Below, one piece after another: positions 1 to 9,599 of a DNA stretch of 64,000 nucleotides. Numbering within the stretch: position 1 is the stretch's first letter; each line of letters begins with the position of its first letter. A program made the translations under genes and the position numbers. Below the pieces are notes generated by a model. It saw nothing but the letters and a program-made list of their open reading frames with translations. It did not search any database and was not told where the DNA came from. The stretch comes from Cladochytrium replicatum (taxonomy: Eukaryota > Chytridiomycota > Chytridiomycetes > Cladochytriales > Cladochytriaceae): NCBI GenBank assembly GCA_025526935.1, contig JAHLKD010000044.1, positions 310,001 to 374,000 on the forward strand. The letters run 5' to 3'.

Positions 1-1
1 A

Positions 2-852
2 CCTGAGAATTTGCTGTTGAGAGCAGATGGCCATGTTCAAATTGCTGATTTCGGAATTTCGCTCATGTTTGGAGTTGACAATGAGATATCTGAAAGTGGT
101 GAAACGTCGCCTCTCTTCAGCGCCCCGGAGTTTTGTGCAGGTAAGTGCTATGATCATGTCTATCAGTCAACTCCTCACCACATCGTCCATCAGAGGCACA
201 AGAAATGAATGATTCAGATCGCCTGGAAAGTGGAAAAGCAGCCGACATATGGTCCCTAGGAGTGACGCTATATGCATTGATTCACGGGTACTGCCCGTTT
301 CGGCATCAGAGTCCAATTTTACTTTACCGGATGATCTCGACTGAGGAGCCCGTCTTTGCCGAGCACGTTTCGAACAGTCTGATAGACTTACTCAAGGCGA
401 TGCTGGCAAAGGAGCCTTCAAACCGCGCCAAACTCCCGGAAGTGAAGTTGCATCCTTGGGTAACAAAGGACGAGCAGCACTGTCTGCCCAGTGAGGAGCA
501 AAACTGTTTTGCCGAAGAAATCAGTGCAGAGGATCTCGACAATGCGTTCCAACCCGTTACACTGTTTAAAGAGGTAGGAAAACCTATCTGCGGACTCAGA
601 TTCCTGACATGGTTGCGTGCATTATGGTAGCTCTGGAAGAGGATTACTGCGAAAAGCCAAAATCACCCATCCAATCAAGAAAGCAACTCTCGTCGAACTT
701 CTCCCCAAGGCATTTCGTTGTGGAAATCGGGGGTGCTCGGTATGAAGAAGGCCAAAGGTTCCGCATCTGTGGACCATCTGAACCTTGGAGTTCAAAGGCT
801 CAGAACACACCCCGCTGCAGACAGATCAGCATCCACAAATCATTTGTTCTGA
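2..852 (+). CDS. CaMKK-like Ser/Thr protein kinase, 3' part
   Basis: This is the C-terminal half of a protein kinase cut by the window edge. The frame opens inside the catalytic loop (PENLLL). It then shows DFG (IADFGIS), an APE-type motif (SAPEF), the F-helix motif KAADIWSLGVTLYALIHG and the late lobe (SNRAKLPEVKLHPWVT). The pattern KAADIWSLGVTLY plus HPWVT followed by an ENAF-like tail (DLDNAFQPVTLF) fits calcium/calmodulin-dependent kinase kinases and the fungal Tos3/Sak1/Elm1 group, which activate AMPK-type kinases. An intron at 141-193 joins the frames (PEF-CAEAQEMND). A second intron is probable at 574-630, giving a short basic tail that stops at 852. A shorter splice would use another frame and stop at 866, so the C-terminus is uncertain. 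The N-lobe is outside the window. Confidence 0.8.
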
Positions 853-1940
853 TAATAAAATTATGATTTATCCTCGTTCGATTATTGTTGGAGAGATGAA
901 ATACACGACCTGCGCAAAGCTCCCCACCATTTCGGACACATCAATAATAATTGTTCTTAAGTAAACTATATTCGTCAATTCAGACATTTTTGGTATGTCC
1001 AATCCTTCTTAAGTGAGGGATTCAGGCACGATCAAGTTTAACTGAAAGTCCAACTCCACAAAGGGCCACATTCTCATGATCTGACAGTTCTCAGTTCTTC
1101 GTGTGAAATGGCCGGCGACCCCCAGACTGCTTTCAGGACAGCTGCACAGATGAACTCCAAGGCTTGTTGCAAATTACTTACTACTAGTGAAAAAACTGGT
1201 CAAGGGACCATTGAGTATCATATATCACTTGTAAAACATTTGAAATAGAATGGTTACATTTAGACATTATTATTGTAAGTGGAATGCCTTCGACACATGA
1301 CGAATTAGATTCCAAGTATGCATTGGCCATCTCAGACTTGACCAGCACCGGCAGCCGCCCCAGCTGCCCCAAACTGGCGAGGATTCGACCGTTGATGTCA
1401 ATTGGGGATGGAATTGATACACCACTCGCCAGCGAAAGTGCTCTTATTGTTTAATTTTTGTTTTGTATTGTTTTGTTTGTTTCCAAACGAGAGTGTAATT
1501 TTTTGGTGACTGGCAAACAATGTCACACCTTAGCGAGCAAAGAAATGGAGTGGGAAAAGTAGAACCAAGTTTGCCCAAACATAACTCCAAGCATGCCAGC
1601 TCGGTGCGAAAGAAAAAACCGTCGTCTAAACAAAAAAGTCCTGCACCGCAAAAAGTCCCGCAGTTGTGGAAAAGAGAGAAACAAACACCAATTTCGCACC
1701 ACACTCATATAACAACCTGTACTAACTTATTCCTCGTGAAGGAGATGATTTTCGCACTTGCAAAGAAATACTGGGAACTTTGACTCGAAGCTTCCAGAAA
1801 ATTCTCTGATATTACAAAAGGACGACAATTTCGTCATGCATCCAAAAGTTTGCACTCAATCTGAACTTATTTATTATAGAATAGTCTTCTAGGCATTAGA
1901 TTGTTCGTTAGAGACAATGTGGTACACAAACCGAGCGCTA
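853..1940. other. Intergenic, 1.1 kb
   Basis: This stretch lies between two convergent genes. It is AT-rich with stop codons in all frames. One open frame at 1520-1783 is rich in Lys/Ser and has no recognisable domain; I do not call it a gene. No RNA gene or repeat was seen. Confidence 0.4.
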
Positions 1941-3794
1941 TCAAAACAGCCCGCAGTATGATCCACATAGATTCAGCTGCAAGGGGCCTCCTGCGACAGC
2001 CAAACGAGCACCAGCCCCACCCCTTCTCGTCCCCGCCCGCACAAGATCCTCCTCGAACGCTATTGCATAAATCGCATTTCGAATGTCCGTGCCGTTGAAA
2101 TGAGACTGATACAACGGATCTCGAAGCAACCACCCGTGTCCCGTGTTCAAATAGTTTGTCGGTCGCGGCACCCTCTGTCTCACAGGCTCAACAATACCCG
2201 AGCTCCCCGTCGCATCTCGTTGCTCTGAAGCGATTCCACCCACCGTTTTCGTCTGCACCGTCTTGCTCTCCGTGCTAAACGGCGTCCATTCCAGATACCC
2301 ACGCATCCGCATGTCGTAGAAGGACAACCGGCCGAGCCCACCCCCAATAACCGCAACGCCATCCCGGAACTTCACACATCGCACACCCCAGCCCTCATCC
2401 AACGAATCACACACATGCACGATGCCTTCACCCGCCGAGCCGCCGACTCTCGGGTCATAAAACGACACGTGGGACTGCGACCCGATCGCGTAAATGTGGG
2501 TCTCGGCGTCAAGACCCACGCACACCGTTTCGGACGAGTAGATCAGCGGCGAGCTCTGGACGACTCTACACTCGCGCGCGTCCCACAGCGCAATCGTCCC
2601 GTCCGTCGAGAGCGTGAGGAACTGCGAGCGGAGCGGGTCCATACGCAGATCGCGGACTTTGGAGCTGTGGTGTTTGACTGAGACGCGGTGCGGGATAGCG
2701 GGCTGCGGGAGCGGGTGGAGTTGCTGGAGGTACGAGGGGCGTCCGGGGCTGATTGTTGAGGGGACCGATGGGACGCGGTATGGTGGGCTCGGTGCGAAGG
2801 TGTTGTCCCAGTCGTGGGTGAGAACAAGGGCGTCGCGGTCGATTGAGAAAAGCTTGACGGTTGTGTCGCGTGAGCCGCTGACGAGGGTAGTGTCGTTGAC
2901 CCATTCGATGGAGAAGACCATGTCGGTGTGTCCGCGGAGGACGGCGAGGGGTCGGAAGCTTGGGAGGTCGTAGACTTGGATGAATTCCGTGGGTTCGCCG
3001 GCGCCGACGGCGACCATGGTGCGCGAGGGGTTGATTTCGATGGAGTGGATGCCTGAGCAGTGGTTGTAGGCGGAGAGCGAGGGGATCGAGACCGAGGCCG
3101 CTGGAGGATCAGATGGCTCGTCGGCAGACTCGTCATCCTGAGAATCAGAATTGCTGGCGTCCAGATTGAGATTCGCGAATGAGCTGACTAGTGCTCTGGA
3201 CGTGGTCACGGGAGGGGAAGTCTGTGTTCGAGGCGATGGGATCTCGATCCGGGTTCCGGTTTCGGTGTTGAGAAGAAGGACGTTGTTGCACTTGGTGCCC
3301 AGAATGATTTCCTTGTCGGAAAGCCAGGTTGCTGCAAATATTTTGTCATAGTTTGGAAGCAAGTACTCGGTTTCGCGATAGCTTTTCACGCTTTGGGCGA
3401 ACAGCTTTCTTGACGGAACTCCATTCCCAACTAGTGAACTTTCAATGTCCTTCATTCGACACATTGATCGCGAACAAATATCTTCGGTCGGAAATTCTCT
3501 AGGCTCATCAAAACCGCTGTCCCTTCTGAGAGGCTGTGGACTACGACGGTATGGAGTGGTTGCATTTTTGGTCGTACTTCTCGAGGCCAACCGGCCATCT
3601 CCGTATGGGCTGAACGACTCTCGAGCTCGCAGAAAATCCACTATTGCAACATTTCCACTCCGAGAATGAGCTCCATAAACCCAGTCCGTGTTCTTCATAG
3701 GGGCGTCCCTATTTGAGAACATCAGTATGGATCCAGCCAAAATTGATTGGATCATAGAGTCACTGCAGATCGGGCTCCGTATTTCAGACAGCAA
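1941..3794 (-). CDS. DCAF12-like WD40 protein (putative CRL4 substrate receptor)
   Basis: A single-exon 617-residue WD40 protein. It resembles animal DCAF12, a receptor that docks on DDB1-CUL4 E3 ligases and recognises C-terminal degrons. Conserved blocks in DCAF12 order are IFAATWLSDKEIILGTKCN, then GIHSIEINPSRTMVAVG, a WD repeat with VFSIEWVNDTTLVSGSRD, AIGSQSHVSFYDPR, VRCVKFRDGVAVIGGG-LSFYDMR, and the terminal VAGGPL...GSYCGLF, which is close to the end of animal DCAF12. Low-complexity Ser/Pro/Asp inserts make it longer than the roughly 450-residue animal protein. The segment VAIVDFLRARE near residue 50 corresponds to the YYLKNRE segment. The exact start is uncertain because several in-frame Met codons lie in the first 35 residues. 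The DDB1 docking and degron role is inferred from the family. Confidence 0.8.
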   Translation of the reverse strand: MLSEIRSPICSDSMIQSILAGSILMFSNRDAPMKNTDWVYGAHSRSGNVAIVDFLRARESFSPYGDGRLASRSTTKNATTPYRRSPQPLRRDSGFDEPREFPTEDICSRSMCRMKDIESSLVGNGVPSRKLFAQSVKSYRETEYLLPNYDKIFAATWLSDKEIILGTKCNNVLLLNTETGTRIEIPSPRTQTSPPVTTSRALVSSFANLNLDASNSDSQDDESADEPSDPPAASVSIPSLSAYNHCSGIHSIEINPSRTMVAVGAGEPTEFIQVYDLPSFRPLAVLRGHTDMVFSIEWVNDTTLVSGSRDTTVKLFSIDRDALVLTHDWDNTFAPSPPYRVPSVPSTISPGRPSYLQQLHPLPQPAIPHRVSVKHHSSKVRDLRMDPLRSQFLTLSTDGTIALWDARECRVVQSSPLIYSSETVCVGLDAETHIYAIGSQSHVSFYDPRVGGSAGEGIVHVCDSLDEGWGVRCVKFRDGVAVIGGGLGRLSFYDMRMRGYLEWTPFSTESKTVQTKTVGGIASEQRDATGSSGIVEPVRQRVPRPTNYLNTGHGWLLRDPLYQSHFNGTDIRNAIYAIAFEEDLVRAGTRRGGAGARLAVAGGPLQLNLCGSYCGLF

Positions 3795-3945
3795 ATGTAT
3801 AACACGCTTTCCTTAAAATCACCATCAGCTCGCACACTGCACCTCTGAAGTTGTATTGGCCTAAAGAACCTCTTTCCCGTAAGCGTGCAAGTCGTGTCAA
3901 ACTCGATCACGTGTACACGCGAGCCAGTCCAACTTCAATTTCTGC

Positions 3946-4538
3946 ATGTCGAAAGTCCCAACGATCGGGTGGCAAAGAGAGGGGTTTGCGAAAGAGATGT
4001 CAAAAGCTTCTGCATACTGGAAGAAAGTGGTGCGGGAGGAGGAGGAGGTATTTAGCTTTTAGATCAATCCATGAGCTTGGAAAGAGTTTGACATGTTGCA
4101 TTGTTCAATACCAGAAATGCAGAGTGAGCGGCAAGATCAAGTTCAACTGGCAAAAGCATTGGCACCCAGACTGTTTGGAAACTTCACTGAAGGACATTTA
4201 CGACATGTACGGCTGCACTCTTACTTGACATCTGTCAAAAATCTGAAGTGCGTTCCCACAGAAGCGAGTTTGAGCAGATTAAGAACCAGCTAAACCCGGC
4301 GTTAGTCGCCGGATGGAACAATCATGCGCGTTCGGATCAGCATGCAAGTGCGAGAGCTGGTGGTCAGGGACGTGTGAGGGGAAACAATAGTGGGGAGAAC
4401 TCGGCCGCCGGACGTCCGCCCGCTAGCTTTGGAGGATATCGACGTGACACGGGTCCCCCTGCTGTGAGCGGCAGCAGAATTCGACCGAACGGAGAAATCA
4501 ATGAGAAGGACAACGTAAAGCGGATCAGAACCAAGTAG
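3946..4538 (+). CDS. Small three-exon protein with HWHPDC motif
   Basis: Not recognised. Three exons join in frame with consensus sites: 3946-4047, 4115-4206 and 4262-4538. The introns are 67 and 55 nt, in phases 0 and 2. The product is about 156 residues. It starts MSKVPTIGWQREGFAKEMSK, carries one Cys/His cluster (KCRVSGKIKFNWQKHWHPDC) around residues 35-55, then a helix (EFEQIKNQLNP) and a Gly/Arg/Asn-rich basic tail. The W-x-H-x-x-C spacing resembles half of a treble-clef or PARP-type zinc finger, but the second Cys of a C-x-x-C pair is a Ser here. A further upstream exon is possible, since the codons before 3946 also include a Cys. Function is unknown; a nucleic-acid-binding role would be a guess from the basic tail. 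Confidence 0.5.
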
Positions 4539-4912
4539 TTTCACTGCACGTACCTGATGTGACATCAGCAAAACTCGCCGGAACCCTTGTGAATAATTGT
4601 ACACACTCCTGAAAAAAAAAACAACTTTCTGCTTGAATAAATATATTTGCGATTGTATTTGAGGGTGAGGAGTACCGAAGCCTAAAAGTAGCAAAAAGGC
4701 AAAAAAAACAAGGTGGGTGAGGGAAAGAAAGAAGAGTGCACAAGAGGAGGGATTCCGCACAAGAGGGTTTCTCGACGCATATGTGATTGCAGAAAGAATT
4801 AGTTTGAAGTTCCAAGCAAAAGAACGAAAAAAAAGCTCCCACACCGAGTATAAAAAACACCAAAATTCTCTGCTCATGTCGATTGCGTCGGGATCCTTTG
4901 TTCTGCTACCGC

Positions 4913-6805
4913 TCAGAAATCTACCGCAAATCCAGCACGCTCTGCACTATTTTTCGCCAAAGTTCTATAATTCCTCCCAATCTCCACGAACGCCTTCTCC
5001 TCTTCCACGCTACTGTTCACCTTTGTCTGCAAATACCACTCCAGGCTCTTCCGCTTCAGGCCGTGCAAGTTCCGGATCATGATCCTTCGATCGTCCTCGT
5101 ACGCCGCTCGAGCCATGTTTCCCCGCCTCTCGCGCTCCTCGAGTGGCATCTTGATGGCCCTCTCGACGGTGTCGCAGATAAACTCGGGGGTCATGTGGAC
5201 CTGTGTGTGTATGTCGACGTGCGCGAACAGTTTGATGTCGACCTCGTCGTTGTAGCCGGTGTGCGGGATCAAGATGCCAGTGTCGTGGTCCACGAACTCG
5301 TTCATGGGTCCAAAGTCGGTCGTGAGGATCAAGGCTCCCATCGCCCTCGCGTCGTTGATGTAATGGCCATATCCTTCCTGCAAACAGGAACGACAATGTA
5401 ATAAAATTCAGGTGTGAGTGATTTGGTGGGGTTTGGGGCGTACCCGAACGGAAGGGCAGATGTGCACGGCATGCTCCCGCTGCGCAATCCGCATCTCGTC
5501 GAGTCCCAATCTATCATGCAAGATCACGTTCGCGGGTGCCACATTGTCTGGGAAATATTGCAGAAGCTCGTCCACAAAGTTTCCGACAAAAGTCAGCGTG
5601 GGCCATTCAGGGTGCTTTGCCCAACACGCGGCGAGCTCTCGCGTCCCTTTGAGCCCGCTATGACCGAAACCATGGAAAAATTTGTTAAAGTCGCGCTTTA
5701 TGTGCTCGACGCCGATCAGGCCGTCCGGGGACGAGTGAGACATGTAGCGTACGGGGACGGAGATGTTGAACTTCGCGAGGTATTCGGTAATTACGTGTTG
5801 GGCGTGTCTGGTTTTGGCGATGAAGCCGTCGGTGAGAGGAAACAGGTCTGCTTCGACAATGGGGACCTGCTCAACATTTGGCATCCTATTACCAGAGCAT
5901 GAAATTATTTGGAACTTTACGAGAGTATTGCGTCCAACCATCGCTCACCACAAATTGCGAATTCCCTTTGCTTCGAAGAAAATTCTTTCGGGATACTCGC
6001 CCCATAAATGAATCGAGTTCGGACACCTCTTCATGTGTTCCCTCCAGAACTGGTTGTGGTATTTGTTCTCCTTGTCCTTGCTGAACGAAGGCGACAACCT
6101 CGCGCCAGCGTGATAAATGTACTGCACGAAATCAGAGCAGTGGCCCATGCTCCGTCCGCTCTGGGGCGTTGTGATTTCGATAGGGAAACACGAGTTCCTC
6201 ACAATGTCCTCATCCACGGTCCCGCCGATGGCGTGCTGCAAGTCCCTGGTGACGACGACATCGGTGCCCCTGTGACAGCGCTCCAGCAATCGTGCGATGA
6301 CGGCCGACTCCGAGAGTTCTCTGCTGTTTCCTATTTCAAGCTTAGCATTGGATTCTTCAGTTGGGAGCTGTTGTCGTAGGAGAGGTTGTGAGTAGCGGGT
6401 TGGACCGAAGAGGGTGTATTGAGCGTCAAAGAGGTAGAAGAGAGTGAAAGCTAGAGAGATGGCCACAGCGACGAATACAGCACGTTTGCTGCTTCTTGTC
6501 GTGATTTTAGCAAGGAGCGAGGCGAGAAGGTTGGTAGCTTCAAAGAAGAGGGTTGAAGCACGTTGCCCGTTGGCCAGCAGCAGCATTTCGAGAGTATATG
6601 AGAGGAAAACGAGAGTTCCTTTGCTGATATGAGGTAGCAAATAATCGATGATTTTGATGTCACAAATTCGCTGTGAAATGCTTGATGACACGTATAGCAA
6701 CAAAGCCACAAATTTAGTAAAATTGAAAAATGAATGAAAATTGAAACTGACATCAACAGCCGACACCACTGCTGTGGCAAAGGTGGAAACAGCGAGCTTT
6801 GTCAC
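4913..6805 (-). CDS. Membrane-anchored GT4-type glycosyltransferase
   Basis: Three exons: 6805-5949, 5885-5444 and 5377-4913. The splices restore NLW-MPNVEQ and HICPSVR-EGYGHYINDARAMGA. The second junction rebuilds the family-1/GT4 nucleotide-sugar binding motif (PS-x-x-EG-x-x-H, then an acidic residue, then A-x-G). The acceptor half, with YMSHSSPDGLIG and KRDFNKFFHGFGHSGLKGT, lies upstream. One membrane segment (AVFVAVAISLAFTLFYLF) preceded by SSKR near residue 130 suggests a type II Golgi or ER protein with a lumenal catalytic domain. The first in-frame codon at 6805 is GTG. The frame stays open upstream toward about 6930, so the true start or a 5' exon probably lies there. Donor and acceptor sugars cannot be told. 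A broken paralogue lies at 15.1-16.0 kb. Confidence 0.75.
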
Positions 6806-7162
6806 ATGTTGAGTAACCTTTTGAATGACTGGAATCAGACCAACATGCGCAATGACCTTCTTGATGCCAATCTTGATGCAGTAATTTTTGACAAAGGTGT
6901 CATTCTCCTCGACATGCCTCTTCTTTCAGACGAGTTCCCAAAAGAGCATCAATATTCATGCTGTGCTGCTGTACGGAGACCCCCTGAGCTTTCTCTACCA
7001 GAGGGGGAAGTGGTGCAACAAGACTGGCCACAAAACAATGCGAAGCAAGAAGTACGTAAATTACATCAGCAACATTCTGAGCTCTACATTGGCGGAACCA
7101 TCCACTTACCATCCTCCAAACGTGCACTCAAAACAGTGCAAACAAAGGAGCAGATTTCGTAG

Positions 7163-8306
7163 AGGAAGCGTGAGTCTCGTATACATTTTGCATTAATATT
7201 TCTTACAAATTCGGTAACAAAAGGCAGAGCATATCACAATTTGATGTTAAGGTGCATTCCTTATGCAACTCGGACAGAGGAAAGCTAGGTTGAAGTACAT
7301 CATGCATTTGCTGAATTCAATGAGAAATTCATTCCATTTGTATGCAAACTCATCAAGAGTTTATATGGTTTACATTAAGCTGCTAGAGAGTGGCACAAAT
7401 GCCTCCAGGGCAAGTGCAAAGATATATGACATACTTGCAATCTCTCTGATGTTTGCTGTTAAAAAACCAAGGGTTTCTCCTTGCAGCAGTAGGGCGTTTT
7501 TAGCTGTGTTGTAGCTAGCACAACAGCTCCAGGTTCCGTCTCTTGGCCCAGTACCTGTTCTCCCAGGTATTTGTATGTGCCTAATGATCAGGCAGGCTGT
7601 ACACCACCAAAGCTGGTCAGGCAACCTGGGAATGCTGTGGTCAAAGACATTGGTCACATGCTGATGGAACCAACTTTCGTTCTGGATTGATGAAACTCTC
7701 GTATATTGCATAGAAAATGATTAAATTGCCTAGTGTCACCATCTTCTCGGTCGACGCTGTGCTCTCTGATAGGACAGTGGGTAACTAATTTTCCATGGCT
7801 AACCTGGAGTAGGTACAGATTAGTACCTGCTCCTCCAAATTTGTAACGTCAAGCTGCAAGCAAATTGACGTTGAGCAGGTGCGCATTTGTATCTGCTAGG
7901 AGCTCCAGAAAGCTTGTAATATTACCGAAAGGACACTTTTTACGCAAAAGTGGTCAGGACTCAAATATTTGCCAAATGATAACTATTTGCCAAATATTTG
8001 TCGAATCAAATACACATATTTGGGGAAAAGCAAACATGCTGTAAATACATGACAAATCAAAAAGGCAAATATCTATTTGTCAAATAGATTTGGGCACATC
8101 AAATATTTGTAAAGCATTTGACATGTCCATATCAAATATTTGTGAGTCAAATGGGGCGTCTGGCATTTGACTGGCTAGTCAAATCAAAGGAAGCATGGTC
8201 ATGAGCAAATATTTGACTCAATTTGACTCGTGGCAGGCCTTGGTGCACTGTTGTTGTGGCATTTGTAGTTATGTTTCGGTGTCTGAATGAACTGAGTCAC
8301 TGACTT
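7163..8306. repeat. AT-rich repetitive stretch with CAAATATTTG palindromes
   Basis: There is no supportable gene. Between about 7955 and 8235 the palindrome (C)AAATATTTG occurs about five times among many shorter CAAAT/ATTTG words. The stretch ends at the ACTT target duplication of the transposon. It may be a non-autonomous element or the flank of an older insertion. Confidence 0.5.
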
Positions 8307-8599
8307 CTATCGCGGGATTTTTGCACAAAAAATAAACACATAAACAATGCAAAAACACACAATATCGATGCCATGCACACATCAAGCAAAGCAGTGCGCA
8401 CACATCTCAACAACCACACAGAACACCTTCTGCGCCACACCAAGACACATAGGCAAACCAAACAGCACCCACATACACACCATCACTCCACAACTTGAAT
8501 GCGCAATCAACCAAATGTCGGTCAGTACACATATGCAAAAAATTCATGCAGTTCTCACCGCCGCTTGCCAGACTAACTAACCCTGCCACCGGTGACTTC

Positions 8600-9160
8600 C
8601 GACAAGACCCACCATAGCAAGTTTCAGGTAAGTGAGGAGGTGATCCAGAGCTGGAATGTACTTACCTTCTCTTGCTTTCGATCCTCGCTTGTCCCTGCTC
8701 CCTGCTCGCTCCTCGCTGCTCGCTGCTTCCTGCTCGCTTCTCGCTGGTTGCTGCTTCCTGGTCGCTCCTTACTTGTCGCTGTGCGATCTGGTCAGGTCAG
8801 TGATGATGGTGGTTCAAAACTGTGATTGTACTTACCATTTCTTGCTCTCTCACCTCGATTCCTCCCCTCGCTGCTTTCGGCTTAACTATCCTCCAGGTAA
8901 TTTTCTGTTCGCTATCGATTTTTCCTGTTATTGTGCATACCATTTCTAGATTTGATACCTCTCCTCGCTGCTGCCATTTCTTTTGTCGTGATTGTCCTCA
9001 CCATCTCTTCATGGATCCTTAAGTTGCCACTGTCCCCGCCGTTGTTCCCGCACTCCGTCTACAGCTACCTGCAACAAATCATCCTTTCAAATCTACTCTG
9101 GTAAGTGAAGAGGAAGAACTGGAGCGACATTGCACTTACCATTGCTTGCTTCTTCCACCT
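8600..9160. repeat. Left subterminal repeat units of the transposon
   Basis: Several diverged units share the pattern GGTAAGTGA...(25-35 nt)...ACTTACC followed by TTCTCTTGCTTTCGA or a relative. The clearest are near 8628-8680, 8795-8845 and 9100-9150. Inverted relatives occur near 14440-14610. They are candidates for transposase binding sites. The arms also look like splice donors on one strand, so annotation programs may invent introns here. Confidence 0.55.
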
Positions 9161-9599
9161 CGCTTCGCTGCCATTATCTCTTTTGTCGTTTATTGTCTCC
9201 TCCCACTGATCCGGTGCCATGCTTCCACTGTCAGTCGTCATTGTACTCTCCCACTGTTGCTGTTGCCATTGCTACCCCTCCCGCCCTCACTGGCATTGTT
9301 TGTTCGTTGTTAGAAATATGCACATTTTCTTGCAAGTTCTTGCCGAAAGCAAGCCTCGAGTTAGCCTTCACATTAACAGGCCCGATCCCACTTGCGGAAT
9401 GTTGAACCTGCAAGATCTCAAACCACTGCCGGCTGTTTACTGAAACGGGAGGGACTCATTGCAAGTTCGGATACTTTTGCCTTGTGTCAGTATGACACTT
9501 GCTCTACTCTGATGGAGGAAGATCTGCTGTCACTGGAAGGAAAGTTGCCGAGCTGATTGATTTAGCTGTTCAAATGTACTGATTTTTCTTTATGAGCAG

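Noticed and set aside
1520-1783. Lys/Ser-rich plus-strand frame of 87 codons
   Set aside because: No partner exon, no codon bias and a competing minus-strand frame of equal length; too weak to call.
2415-3136. Long alternative frames inside the WD40 gene
   Set aside because: They overlap a fully conserved WD40 frame; high GC simply removes stop codons.
4302-4877. Minus-strand 191-codon frame rich in Phe and Leu
   Set aside because: It is antisense to the three-exon gene and to AT-rich sequence; no domain and no conserved pattern.
8347-8600. CA-rich frames (many Thr/His codons) near the left transposon end
   Set aside because: The matching inverted sequence near 14.6-14.75 kb shows this is terminal-repeat DNA, not a gene.
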